From Succinatimonas sp. CAG:777 (GTDB lineage: Bacteria; Pseudomonadota; Gammaproteobacteria; Enterobacterales; Succinivibrionaceae): DNA of 31,712 bases. A program made the translations under genes and the position numbers. Positions 1 to 8,460 of this stretch are shown here, one piece after another. The stretch covers positions 125,798-157,509 of the forward strand of contig HF987922.1 of NCBI GenBank assembly GCA_000431835.1, given 5' to 3'. How positions within the stretch are numbered: position 1 is the first letter of the stretch; each line of letters begins with the position of its first letter. Below the pieces are notes generated by a model. The model ran no database searches and had not been told where the DNA came from. It saw only the letters and a program-made list of their open reading frames with translations.

Positions 1-749
1 CGTCTGAAGTACGAAGCATATGTTACTAGACCCATACCTAAAGAGAATGAATAGAAGCACTGACCTAAAGCTGATAAACAAACATCAGGGGTGATTGCGC
101 TAAAATCAGGGCTGAATAAGAATTTGTAACCTTCTGCTGCACCAGGCATGGTAGCAGCGAAGATCACAAGCATAATCATGATAATGAATAATGCAGGAAC
201 CAAGAGTTTTGATGATCTTTCTATACCTTTTTGAACGCCAGACACAATAACATAGTGCATGATGCCAATAACAATTGCTAAGCAAACAATTGGTTTCCAA
301 GGATTAGAAACGAATGAACCAAAGTGGTTAGCAAACTCGTTTGAACCGTCAGCATTTACAACTTGACCTAAGCTTACGAAGTTACCAGAGATAGCATCCC
401 AAACATAATATACTACCCAACCTACAACCACGTTGTAGTAGCAGAAGATAGTGAATGCTACAAGCACTGAAGCAACACCGATAAACTTCCAATGGGTATT
501 AGGTGCTAAGACACTATAGGCATTACCAACATTTGCTCTGGCATGACGACCAATAGCAAATTCTGAAATTAAAAGAGGAATACCAAAAATGAAAATGATG
601 GCGATATAAACCAATAAGAAAGCGGCACCACCTTCTTCACCGGCCTGAGTTGGGAATCTCCAAATATTGCCTAAACCTACGGCAGAGCCAGCTGCTGCTA
701 GCAGACCACCGAGCTTTGAGGCAAATCCCATTCTATTGTTACTATTCAT
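1..749 (-). CDS. Sodium-dependent transporter, NSS/SNF family (3' end outside window)
   Basis: The reverse strand is open from the ATG at 749 to the left edge, giving about 249 residues with no stop. The N-terminus carries the NSS signature GSAVGLGNIWRFP near residue 20, which contributes to the Na+ and substrate sites in TM1. Several hydrophobic helices follow, including one reading YIAIIFIFGIPLLI. Members are inner-membrane Na+ symporters for amino acids or related amines; the substrate cannot be told from this part. The start is supported by AGGA about 7 bases upstream of ATG. The C-terminal half lies outside the window, so completeness of the gene is unknown. Family assignment is firm. 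Confidence 0.92.
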   Translation of the reverse strand, partial: MNSNNRMGFASKLGGLLAAAGSAVGLGNIWRFPTQAGEEGGAAFLLVYIAIIFIFGIPLLISEFAIGRHARANVGNAYSVLAPNTHWKFIGVASVLVAFTIFCYYNVVVGWVVYYVWDAISGNFVSLGQVVNADGSNEFANHFGSFVSNPWKPIVCLAIVIGIMHYVIVSGVQKGIERSSKLLVPALFIIMIMLVIFAATMPGAAEGYKFLFSPDFSAITPDVCLSALGQCFYSFSLGMGLVTYASYFR

Positions 750-890
750 AGAATTTCCTAAAACTATATACTGATCTTGTTATAAAAGATCGCTCACATT
801 CAGTGCATGATATTATATCAAGAATTCAAAATATAGAGAAAAACGCTTAATAGTGCGTTTTGCTCCTAAATTGTACAAAATATTAAACAT

Positions 891-921
891 AAAAAAAGGA
901 ATGTTCTAAAACACTCCTTTT
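891..921 (-). terminator. Intrinsic terminator downstream of flavodoxin
   Basis: On the minus strand, arms at 910-921 and 894-905 form a 12-bp stem with one G-U pair and a 4-nt loop, ending in a run of seven T (891-897). It lies 45 bases past the flavodoxin stop and before the transporter start, so it should separate the two transcripts. Confidence 0.8.
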
Positions 922-965
922 CCCTGGTTGTATTGGACTACAAAATTGTAACTATTCAGGTAAGA

Positions 966-1475
966 TTAAAGACCTAATTCAGGTTTAATCAATTTGCACC
1001 ACTCTTTGATTCTATCATCTGTAAGTTCTGGCTGATTGTCTTCATCAATAGCAAGTCCTACAAAATGGTCGTGATCCAAAAGAGGTAATGGACTTGTAAA
1101 GTCATAACCTTGAGTTGGCCAGAATCCTATGAACTTAGCTCCACGATACTGGAATGTCTCATATAACATTCCCATACCATCCAAGAATGTATCTGGATAG
1201 CCCACCTGATCACCTGTTCCAAAGAGGGCTACAGTCTTACCTGTAAAATCCATCTTTTGTAATTTAGGCATGAAAGCATCCCAGTCTTCTTGAAGTTCGC
1301 CGATGCTCCAAGTAGAAGTACCGATGATTAGCTTCTTGTAGTTTTCCATCTTGTCGCCGTCTTTACAAATGTTATATAAATCAACTTTGTCAGCGCCAAG
1401 CTCATTTACAATTTTTTGTGCTACAGTCCCTGTAACACCAGTGTATGTGCCATAAAATAAAGCGACGTCTTTCAT
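966..1475 (-). CDS. fldA: Long-chain flavodoxin
   Basis: 169-aa FMN electron carrier of the cytosol. The phosphate-binding loop TYTGVT near residues 10-15 fits the flavodoxin T-x-T-G-x-T pattern. The FMN-stacking regions are visible as STWSIGEL (Trp) and GTGDQVGYPD (Tyr). The C-terminal half, containing DHFVGLAIDEDNQPELTDDR, matches E. coli FldA closely and includes the long-chain insertion. Flavodoxins feed electrons to enzymes such as pyruvate:flavodoxin oxidoreductase, ribonucleotide reductase activation and methionine synthase reactivation; which partner applies here is not shown. It is monocistronic: a terminator follows, and its 5' flank faces the divergent gene at 1648. The ribosome site is weak (AAG close to ATG, AGGG farther away). 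Confidence 0.93.
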   Translation of the reverse strand: MKDVALFYGTYTGVTGTVAQKIVNELGADKVDLYNICKDGDKMENYKKLIIGTSTWSIGELQEDWDAFMPKLQKMDFTGKTVALFGTGDQVGYPDTFLDGMGMLYETFQYRGAKFIGFWPTQGYDFTSPLPLLDHDHFVGLAIDEDNQPELTDDRIKEWCKLIKPELGL

Positions 1476-1647
1476 CTTATAATTAACCCTAACATGAATA
1501 ACTGTGCATATTATATTTGTAATTCATTAAGTACATGATCTAGTTGCTAACCTTTATCATATTTATTTAATTTTCTTTGATACAAGATCCAAATATAGGA
1601 AAATATACAGATATAGATAATTGTTATTATTAAAAACAGGCAGTTTT

Positions 1648-2793
1648 ATGGCGGACTTTATTGTTGATGAAAGTAAGTTCCTTTTAAATGATGAAGAGGA
1701 ACATTCTTTATTTGAAAACGGTTTTACTTTATCCTGCGGAATTACTGTAGGTGACAAAGAGGATGAATCTGATTGCTGGGAGCTATACTTAAGCGAAGAT
1801 GGTAAACATTACATTTTGGCAGTAGATCAAAAACTTCATGACAACTGGGTAAAATCATCTTTATTAGAAGAAAATGCTTTCCAAAAACAAAATATAGATG
1901 GCAATAACGTATATCTACTGTTCAGCCCAAGTTCTCATAGATTATGCAGATTAACTAATGTAAGAGTAAATAACTCATTGCGTTATGCTTTATCTTTGTA
2001 CTGTGCATTTGCAAACACAAGATCTCATGATTTAGATAGCAACCTTCGTGATGGTATTTATTATGAGTTTCACTCTGTAATACTGCCTACATATTCATTA
2101 GTAGGAAAAGTATCTGACAGAGCATTGTTTAACAATGCTCTAAGAAGCCCAACAGATGTTGAAGATCTTACTGCACCTGATGGCCTAAATGCTTATTTAT
2201 CATTTGGTTATGTAAAAAATATCTTAAATAAAAAGAAATTAGCAAATGAACTTCCAAGCCCTCTATTAGAGTCAGGAGAAGTCGCTGATGACTTTTTGAT
2301 GTTAGGAAAGAAAAATTCTCTTGTAATTGGTCCTCTTGTTTTAAGAGAACATTACCAAGTATTTGATACCACCTCAGACAGCTATATTCTTTTAATGGAT
2401 AGCCTTTGGACTGAGGCTTTGATGTCATCATCTTTAATCAATCAAATTGTTCTAAACTCTATCCCTTTATTTGGTAAGAAATATTACTTCTTATCTTTTA
2501 AGAAAAAGTTTGCTTTAGAGAATATGGATGACCGTCATTATGCAATAAACCAGCATGATGCTTTTGAACTGGCTCTTGCGATTAAGAGAACAAGAAAGCT
2601 CCTTAATAACAGTGAATTGAATAATGCTCTTTATGTTCAATCTTTAGGGATCTTATTACCAGAGGTATTTACAAAGGCTGAAGATGCAAATGATGTCGGC
2701 TTACTAAGTGCCTGCTTGAAAGAGGGCCCATTTGCAACAAGTCCTTTCTTAGATGATATCAATGAAGGTCTGCTAAATACTTTAGGCAAATAA
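1648..2793 (+). CDS. Unrecognised soluble 381-aa protein
   Basis: I do not recognise this protein. The ATG at 1648 is preferred over the in-frame TTG at 1621 because ACAGG lies about 7 bases upstream. The product begins MADFIVDESKFLL, is acidic near the N-terminus (LLNDEEEHSLFE), and has no signal peptide or convincing membrane helix, so it is probably cytoplasmic. The middle has alternating beta-like hydrophobic segments (for example YYEFHSVILPTYSLVG), and the C-terminal third looks helical with a Lys/Arg-rich patch (ALAIKRTRKLLNN). No catalytic or nucleotide-binding motif stands out. It stands alone, divergent from flavodoxin and convergent with the efflux operon behind a strong terminator. 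Codon use looks like that of its neighbours, so I see no sign of recent transfer. Confidence 0.8.
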   Translation: MADFIVDESKFLLNDEEEHSLFENGFTLSCGITVGDKEDESDCWELYLSEDGKHYILAVDQKLHDNWVKSSLLEENAFQKQNIDGNNVYLLFSPSSHRLCRLTNVRVNNSLRYALSLYCAFANTRSHDLDSNLRDGIYYEFHSVILPTYSLVGKVSDRALFNNALRSPTDVEDLTAPDGLNAYLSFGYVKNILNKKKLANELPSPLLESGEVADDFLMLGKKNSLVIGPLVLREHYQVFDTTSDSYILLMDSLWTEALMSSSLINQIVLNSIPLFGKKYYFLSFKKKFALENMDDRHYAINQHDAFELALAIKRTRKLLNNSELNNALYVQSLGILLPEVFTKAEDANDVGLLSACLKEGPFATSPFLDDINEGLLNTLGK

Positions 2794-2832
2794 GCCTAGA
2801 AGAGATAAGCTCTCATTTTGTGAGGTTATAAA

Positions 2833-2859
2833 AAAAGGTAATCCATTGGATTACCTTTT
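2833..2859. terminator. Bidirectional intrinsic terminator
   Basis: Arms AAAAGGTAATCC (2833-2844) and GGATTACCTTTT (2848-2859) form a perfect 12-bp stem with a 3-nt loop. T/A tracts lie on both sides. It sits between the convergent 381-aa gene (+) and acrB (-) and can serve both. Confidence 0.88.
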
Positions 2860-2879
2860 ATGTTAGAGAAGTTATTAGA

Positions 2880-5800
2880 TTAAATCTTTAACTGCTCATT
2901 TAGCTCTTTATCATGCTCTTGAGATTTTTTATGTTTTTCTTCAGCTGGAACATACTTTGTGAAGTATCTCATTACCAATACGAAGAATACAGGAACATAG
3001 AAAATTGCTAATACAGTAGCAGTTAACATACCACCGATAACACAGAAACCAATTTCGTTTCGACCTGCAGCTCCAGCACCTGAGCTTAATGCCAGAGGGG
3101 TAACACCTAAGATGAAGGCCATAGAGGTCATCAAAATAGGACGGAAACGAATCTTAGCTGCGTGAATAACAGCTTCTGTTAATCTTTCACCTCTGTCGTA
3201 CAGGTCTTTTGCGAACTCAACAATCAGAATAGCATTCTTAGCTGCCAAACCTACTGTGGTTAACAGACCAACCTGGAAGTAAACGTCGTTTGAAAGAACA
3301 GTCTTTACAGGAACGTATTGTGTAATCAGAGCAGCTAAAATAGCACCGATAATTCCTAATGGAACCACTAACATAACAGCAAAAGGAATTGACCAACTTT
3401 CATATAAAGCTGCTAATGATAAGAACACAACTAACAAAGATACTAAGTACAACATAGGTCCATGAGCACCAGCTAACTGCTCCTGATATGAAACACCATA
3501 CCAAGAAATACCATAGCCAGGAGGTAAGACCTCGTCTGCAATTCTCTGCATTTCATTCATTGCCTGACCTGAAGATACACCAGGTGCTGCAGAACCTTGA
3601 ATTTCAACTGCGCCTAAACCATTGAAACGCTCTAGACGTGGTGAACCATAGCTCCACTCTGTAGTTACGAAAGCACTGAAAGGAACCATTTTTCCAGTGT
3701 TGCTCTTTACGTACCACTTTCTCAGATCGTTTTCGGTCATACGGTCCTTTGCTTGACCTTGAACGTAAACCTTTTTAACACGGTTTCTGTCCATAAAGTT
3801 ATCCACGTAAGCAGAACCCCATGCGACAGAGAAGGTGTTGTTGATATCGGTAGGTGAAAGACCTAAAGACATTGCTTTTTCGTAATCAATGTTGATCTTT
3901 AATTGTGGAGTGTCGTCCATACCGTTAGCACGAACCTGTGTTAACAGAGGTGACTGAGAAGCTGCATAAATGTACTGATTACGTACTTTCATGAGCTCAT
4001 TGTGACCACTTGAACCTTGGTCAACAAGATATAAATCGAAACCGTTGGCAGTACCTAATTCTGGAATTGCAGGAATGTTGAAAGCAAAAGCTAAACCGTC
4101 TCGAATACCTCCTAACAGAGGCATGTAAGCTCGGTTTGAAATAGCATCAGCATGCTGATCTGCTCTTGTTCTCTCGGACCAGTCATTCAACTTAATGAAT
4201 CCCATACCAGCGTTTTGACCTTGACCTGCAAATGAGAATCCAGATACAGTCATAACACTATATACATCGTCCTTTTCTGCGGTTGAAAAGTACTGTCTTA
4301 CTTGATTCAATACGTTATCAGTTTTCTCAAGTGTAGAACCTGCAGGTAGTGAAACCATTGTCATTAAAACACCTTGGTCTTCACTAGGTAAGAATGCTGT
4401 AGGAATTCTTGTAAAGCAGAATACTAAAGCTACACAGATTGCTACATAGTAAACTAGATAACGACCGATTCGCTTTACGATAACCTTAACTTTTTCTTGG
4501 TATTTCTCTGAAATATAAGCAAAGAAATTATTCCAAAGAGCTAATAGTTTTCTGATTGGAGAATACAGTTTATCAAAGCGTTTATTTAAAGCAGTAAACC
4601 AAGTCTTCTTTTCTTCTTTAGCACCTGGAGGCAAAAGAATACTTGCGCAAAGTGCTGGGGTAAGAATAATTGCAATTGCAACAGACAGAACCATCGCTGA
4701 AACGATAGTGATAGAGAACTGTCTATAAATAATACCAGTAGAACCACCGAAGAAAGCCATAGGAATGAATACAGCTGATAGAACAAGCGCAATACCGATA
4801 AGAGCACCAGTAATTTCATCCATTGACTTAATAGTAGCTTGCTTTGGTGTTATGTTTGGTTCTTCATGAAGAATACGTTCTACGTTTTCTACAACAACAA
4901 TCGCATCATCAACCAACAGACCAATTGCCAGTACCAAACCGAACATAGTTAAGGTATTGATGGAGAACCCACATACCTGCATGATGGCAAAAGTACCTAA
5001 TAGAACTACTGGCACTGTAATAGATGGGATCAGTGTTGCTCTGAAGTTCTGTAAGAACAAGTACATAATGAACACAACTAGAATAATAGCTTCTATAAGA
5101 GTGTGTACAACTTCGTTGATAGAAACCTGAATGAATTCAGTAGTGTCATATGGGTATGTTGTTTCAACCCACTCTGGGAAATAAGGTTTTAATTTGTCAA
5201 TTTCAGCTTTAACTCTTTTAGCTGTATCTAGAGCATTAGCTCCAGATGACAGTCTTACAGCTAAACCTGAACAAGGTCTACCGTTATAACTAGCGTGAGC
5301 ATTGTAGTACTCTGAACCTAACTCAACAGTACCGATGTCCTTCATGTATACCTTAGTACCATCCTGGTTAACTCTTAAAAGAATGTTTTGGAATTGTTCA
5401 ACATTCTCTAAACGTTTCTGACCAGTAATAGTGTAAGCGTACATCTGACCAGGAACTGCAGGCATACCACCTAAAGAACCGTATGTAACCTGAGCATTCT
5501 GAGCCTGAATTGCTGCTAATACTTCACTAGCTGATAAAGAATAGTTTGCAAGTTTCTTAGGATCAACCCAAATACGCATAGCATATTTAGCACCGAATAC
5601 CTGTAAAGAACCTACGCCTTTAACACGTGCTAAAGGTTCTTTTAAATTAGACTCAATATAATCTGCCAAGTCATCAGAAGTATGCTGGTCATCTTTGGTT
5701 ACTAAAGAGGCAACTAATAAGAATGCATCAGTAGACTTAGATACGTCGACACCGTTTTGCTGAACAGTTGTAGGTAACTGTGACTGTGTTTGTTGCATCT

Positions 5801-6128
5801 TATTCTGAACCTGAACCTGTGCAATATCAGCATTGGTACCTGGTTCAAAAGTGATAACAATTCTAGCATTACCGAATGAGTCTGATGTAGAGCTCATATA
5901 CATGTAGCCGTCCAAACCGGTCATGTTCTGTTCGATAATCTGTGTTACAGATCTTTCAACAGTAGCAGCGTCCGCACCTGGATATGAAGCATCAATAGAT
6001 ACTGATGGAGGCGCAATTGTAGGATATTGTGAAACTGGCAATGTGCTTACAGAAAATAAACCTGCAAGCATAATACAGATCGCAATTACCCAAGCAAAAA
6101 TTGGACGATTAATAAAAAAGCGAGCCAT
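2880..6128 (-). CDS. acrB: RND multidrug efflux pump, inner-membrane subunit (AcrB/MexB type)
   Basis: 1082-aa proton-driven drug exporter of the HAE1 group, the inner-membrane part of a tripartite pump. It starts MARFFINRPIFAWVIAI, typical of the family. The proton-relay pair is D407-D408 in GLLVDDAIVVVENV and the TM10 lysine is K964 in LAAKNAILIVEF. Porter and docking regions align along the whole length, for example SFAGQGQNAGMGF near 632 and FNIPAIPELGTANGF near 683. It is longer than E. coli AcrB (1049 aa), mainly from about 16 extra residues in the cytoplasmic TM6-TM7 loop (about 510-550) and a few residues around 937-945. It is 17 bp downstream of acrA in one operon. No outer-membrane channel gene is next to it, so a TolC-like partner must come from elsewhere. 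The exact drug range is not readable. Confidence 0.96.
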   Translation of the reverse strand: MARFFINRPIFAWVIAICIMLAGLFSVSTLPVSQYPTIAPPSVSIDASYPGADAATVERSVTQIIEQNMTGLDGYMYMSSTSDSFGNARIVITFEPGTNADIAQVQVQNKMQQTQSQLPTTVQQNGVDVSKSTDAFLLVASLVTKDDQHTSDDLADYIESNLKEPLARVKGVGSLQVFGAKYAMRIWVDPKKLANYSLSASEVLAAIQAQNAQVTYGSLGGMPAVPGQMYAYTITGQKRLENVEQFQNILLRVNQDGTKVYMKDIGTVELGSEYYNAHASYNGRPCSGLAVRLSSGANALDTAKRVKAEIDKLKPYFPEWVETTYPYDTTEFIQVSINEVVHTLIEAIILVVFIMYLFLQNFRATLIPSITVPVVLLGTFAIMQVCGFSINTLTMFGLVLAIGLLVDDAIVVVENVERILHEEPNITPKQATIKSMDEITGALIGIALVLSAVFIPMAFFGGSTGIIYRQFSITIVSAMVLSVAIAIILTPALCASILLPPGAKEEKKTWFTALNKRFDKLYSPIRKLLALWNNFFAYISEKYQEKVKVIVKRIGRYLVYYVAICVALVFCFTRIPTAFLPSEDQGVLMTMVSLPAGSTLEKTDNVLNQVRQYFSTAEKDDVYSVMTVSGFSFAGQGQNAGMGFIKLNDWSERTRADQHADAISNRAYMPLLGGIRDGLAFAFNIPAIPELGTANGFDLYLVDQGSSGHNELMKVRNQYIYAASQSPLLTQVRANGMDDTPQLKINIDYEKAMSLGLSPTDINNTFSVAWGSAYVDNFMDRNRVKKVYVQGQAKDRMTENDLRKWYVKSNTGKMVPFSAFVTTEWSYGSPRLERFNGLGAVEIQGSAAPGVSSGQAMNEMQRIADEVLPPGYGISWYGVSYQEQLAGAHGPMLYLVSLLVVFLSLAALYESWSIPFAVMLVVPLGIIGAILAALITQYVPVKTVLSNDVYFQVGLLTTVGLAAKNAILIVEFAKDLYDRGERLTEAVIHAAKIRFRPILMTSMAFILGVTPLALSSGAGAAGRNEIGFCVIGGMLTATVLAIFYVPVFFVLVMRYFTKYVPAEEKHKKSQEHDKELNEQLKI

Positions 6129-6145
6129 TATTTATTTCCTCGTTA

Positions 6146-7303
6146 TTACTTAGAAGCTGGGGCCTGCTGTTTAGCATTTGGATCAATTGGAACTACAGGT
6201 ACACCTTCACGAATCTTTTGTACGTTGCTGGTAATTACCTTATCTCCAACCTTGATACCGTCTGTAATTACAAAGTACTTGTCATACTCGTAGCTTAACT
6301 TTACGTTACGTCTTGCAACTGTGCCTTTGTCATCGATAATGTAAACGTAGGTAACGCCGTTTGCTTCTCTTTGAACACCATTTGCAATAACTACAGGTGC
6401 ATTTGGAAGAACACCCTGATAAATGTCACCTCTTAAGAAGATACCTGGTAATAGAACGCCATCAGGATTTGGAACAATAGCTCTTAAATTTACCATTCCT
6501 GTTGTTTCATCAACGCTAACTTCAGCAAACTCAATGGTGCCTTCTTGTGCGTATTTAGAACCATCTGAGAAGTAAAGCTCAACTTTGGCTTTGCCACCGT
6601 TTAGTAACTTGCCTTCAGTTAGATTTTTCTTTAAAGCAAGATGATCTTCTGCGCTCTGACCTAAGTCAACATACATAGGATCCATCTGCTGAATGGTTGT
6701 TAAAGGAGTTGCTTGACCTGCTGAAACCAAAGCACCTTCTGTTACATTAGAACGGTTAATTGTTCCTGAGATTGGTGCGTATACTTTGGTATAAGCAAGA
6801 TCAATATTAGCTTTGCTTAAGGCAGCCTCTGCAGATCTTACAGATGCTTTTGCACTTAAGAATGATGCTTGAGCATCGTCATAGTCTTGTTTGCTTACAG
6901 CTTTTTGCTCTAACAAACGAGTATATCTTTCAGCTCTTAGCTGTGTAGTGTGAAGATTTGCCTTAGCACTTGCTAAGCTTGCTTCAGCACTTTTTACGTT
7001 CGCTTCATATACAGAAGGATCGATCTGATACAACTGCTGACCTTGCTTAACAGTTGAACCTTCAGTGAATAATCTCTTCTGAAGAATACCTGATACCTGA
7101 GGTCTTACTTCAGCTTTACGGGTTGGAGTTGCTCTACCAGTCAAGTGTGAAATAACAGGGATGTTTTCAGTTTTTACTGCAAAAACATCTACAGGCATAG
7201 CTCTTTGCTGTTGTTGAGGCTGTTCACCACAAGCAGATAGTATTAGAACAGATGCAACAGCAACTGTTGAAAGAATATATTTGTTAGATTTGAACAATGA
7301 CAT
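6146..7303 (-). CDS. acrA: RND efflux periplasmic adaptor lipoprotein (AcrA/MexA type)
   Basis: 385-aa membrane fusion protein linking the AcrB-type pump to an outer-membrane channel. A lipoprotein signal is clear: a charged start, a hydrophobic stretch and the lipobox LSAC with Cys25, followed by a Gln-rich linker. Then come the lipoyl/barrel segment (AEVRPQVSGILQKRLFTEG), the alpha-hairpin coiled coil (about 95-170, rich in Ala, Ser and Lys), the second lipoyl half (YAPISGTINRSNVTEGALV) and the C-terminal beta-barrel and membrane-proximal domains. The start is supported by AAGGA about 9 bases upstream. Two tandem TAA codons (6146-6148 and 6143-6145) end the gene, and acrB follows at once. 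Expression is probably controlled by the divergent TetR-family regulator at 7773. Confidence 0.95.
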   Translation of the reverse strand: MSLFKSNKYILSTVAVASVLILSACGEQPQQQQRAMPVDVFAVKTENIPVISHLTGRATPTRKAEVRPQVSGILQKRLFTEGSTVKQGQQLYQIDPSVYEANVKSAEASLASAKANLHTTQLRAERYTRLLEQKAVSKQDYDDAQASFLSAKASVRSAEAALSKANIDLAYTKVYAPISGTINRSNVTEGALVSAGQATPLTTIQQMDPMYVDLGQSAEDHLALKKNLTEGKLLNGGKAKVELYFSDGSKYAQEGTIEFAEVSVDETTGMVNLRAIVPNPDGVLLPGIFLRGDIYQGVLPNAPVVIANGVQREANGVTYVYIIDDKGTVARRNVKLSYEYDKYFVITDGIKVGDKVITSNVQKIREGVPVVPIDPNAKQQAPASK

Positions 7304-7314
7304 TTAGTGGTTCC

Positions 7315-7328
7315 TTCGATGCATCGAA
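7315..7328 (-). repeat. Perfect palindrome adjoining the acrA ribosome binding site
   Basis: TTCGATGCATCGAA is self-complementary over 14 bases. On the minus strand its last bases run directly into AAGGA, the acrA Shine-Dalgarno, with the ATG 12 bases after the palindrome. It could be a protein site or a short RNA hairpin next to the ribosome site. Confidence 0.5.
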
Positions 7329-7493
7329 ATATTAAAATCTTTGTATCTACATAAAAATCCGAATCGCTCAGCACACAACACAAATCACCTGTGGTTTTAT
7401 CGATGGTATTTATGCGTTCTACTACCAATGAAATTATGACTTAGATAGTATCTGAAGTTTGTCTTTTACTTAACTTCGTCAGATTGCGAGCAA

Positions 7494-7536
7494 TTGCACA
7501 TTATCGTATAAAAAGAGCGATATGTGTAATGTGCAA
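7494..7536 (-). promoter_or_regulatory. Likely acrAB promoter flanked by inverted repeat
   Basis: Reading the minus strand, TTACAC (7529-7524) and GATAAT (7505-7500) are separated by 18 bases and resemble -35 and -10 elements for acrA. Arms TTGCACATTA (7494-7503) and TAATGTGCAA (7527-7536) overlap both elements, the layout expected for an operator. Elements were found by eye only. Confidence 0.45.
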
Positions 7537-7547
7537 CTTTTAGATAT

Positions 7548-7581
7548 TTGTATGTATTTTTGCACTAATAATTACATACAA
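7548..7581. repeat. Inverted repeat upstream of acrAB promoter
   Basis: Arms TTGTATGTA (7548-7556) and TACATACAA (7573-7581) are perfect complements with a 16-bp spacer. The half-site TACATACA is the same octamer as in the known E. coli AcrR operator, but here the two copies are in the opposite relative orientation. Confidence 0.5.
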
Positions 7582-7732
7582 TTTTATGTTGTGTAGACAC
7601 TTCCTTAATGTTACCAAAATAATGTGATGTATAAACAGCTTTTTTATAAGCTTTTGATGAGTTTTTTATTGCTCTTTATTTGTGAAGACCATTATTTTTT
7701 TATTTCTGTGTTTCTCTACTCAAATTTTTGTA

Positions 7733-7756
7733 TTAACATGCACGTATGCATGTTAA
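7733..7756. promoter_or_regulatory. Probable AcrR-type operator
   Basis: Arms TTAACATGCA (7733-7742) and TGCATGTTAA (7747-7756) flank a 4-bp centre, giving a 24-bp symmetrical site 16 bases before the repressor start. E. coli AcrR also uses a 24-bp palindrome in its own intergenic region. A weak -10-like TATTAA (7731-7736) overlaps the left arm, consistent with autorepression. Function is inferred from position and symmetry. Confidence 0.6.
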
Positions 7757-7772
7757 AAGAATAGGGTAGGTT

Positions 7773-8420
7773 ATGCCTAGAAGAACTCACGATGACTCTT
7801 TAGAAACCAAAAAGAACATCCTTGCAAGTGCCCAAAGATTATTTACAAGGCGCGGTTTTGAAAGAACCAGTTTATCTGATATTGCAAAATATGCTGGTGT
7901 TACTCGAGGGGCTATCTATTGGCATTTTGAAAACAAGGAAGAGTTATTGCTATGTTTAATAGATTCATTAGAGCAAGATCAGTTCTCTGTAAATCTATTA
8001 AATGAAGCAAGTGATGTTAATGAGACGGATCCTCTAGGAAAATTTAAGTCTTGGCTTGGTGGAATTGTAGAAGATCAGAACATCAAGTTTATGAACTCGC
8101 CTTTTATGTCAATGATGATCGCTATTATGAACGGCTCTTCTGGAAATCAATCTTTAAGAGATAAGTTTTTAGAGAAAAACGCTCAAAAACATGAGTGTTT
8201 TGCAATGGTTTTAAAAAATGCTATCGCAAAAAAACAGCTTCCTACAAATCTTGATATATCAGCTGCGGTTGAGCATCTAGGAGTATTTTTTGTAGGATAC
8301 ATGCATCAAACACGAATGAATCTTGCAGACGAAATAAAGAAAAATTTTTCGTTTTATGTTGACTTAGAAATGGAAACAATTAGCCACATAACCAAAGATG
8401 CATTAAATAAAAAAGTTTGA
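7773..8420 (+). CDS. acrR: TetR/AcrR-family transcriptional repressor of the efflux operon
   Basis: 215-aa one-domain-plus-ligand-pocket regulator. The N-terminal helix-turn-helix is evident near residues 32-58 (DIAKYAGVTRGAIYWHFENK), with the TetR-typical YWHF-x-NKEEL segment. The C-terminal domain, about 60-215, is helical and resembles AcrR/TtgR/MtrR drug-sensing domains. GGTAGG precedes the ATG. The gene is divergent from acrA-acrB, the usual arrangement for a repressor relieved by pump substrates. A symmetric site just upstream of its own start suggests autoregulation. The family is certain; control of the adjacent pump is inferred from position. Confidence 0.92.
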   Translation: MPRRTHDDSLETKKNILASAQRLFTRRGFERTSLSDIAKYAGVTRGAIYWHFENKEELLLCLIDSLEQDQFSVNLLNEASDVNETDPLGKFKSWLGGIVEDQNIKFMNSPFMSMMIAIMNGSSGNQSLRDKFLEKNAQKHECFAMVLKNAIAKKQLPTNLDISAAVEHLGVFFVGYMHQTRMNLADEIKKNFSFYVDLEMETISHITKDALNKKV

Positions 8421-8451
8421 TGCAGCATCTATAAAAGTAAATACTGCATCA
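8418..8451. terminator. Possible terminator between acrR and yciA
   Basis: Arms TGATGCAG (8418-8425) and CTGCATCA (8444-8451) can pair across an 18-nt loop. The left arm includes the acrR stop codon. T tracts are poor, so this convergent-gene terminator is only tentative. Confidence 0.4.
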
Positions 8452-8460
8452 TTTGTGATA

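Larger units (their letters stand above)
7304..7772. promoter_or_regulatory. Divergent acrAB/acrR control region
   Basis: This 469-bp AT-rich gap holds no credible gene. It contains four inverted repeats: a perfect 14-bp palindrome at 7315-7328 touching the acrA ribosome site; 10-bp arms at 7494-7503 and 7527-7536 around the likely acrAB promoter; 9-bp arms at 7548-7556 and 7573-7581; and 10-bp arms at 7733-7742 and 7747-7756 just before acrR. The density of symmetrical sites suggests several bound regulators or several operators of one regulator, which is an inference. Confidence 0.7.

Noticed and set aside
840..861. Hairpin AAAACGC/GCGTTTT upstream of the NSS transporter
   Set aside because: The stem is only 7 bp with an 8-nt loop. 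It could be part of the transporter leader, but nothing else supports a regulatory role.
5923..6153. 76-codon frame antisense to the start of acrB
   Set aside because: It lies within conserved acrB and acrA coding DNA and has no independent signals.
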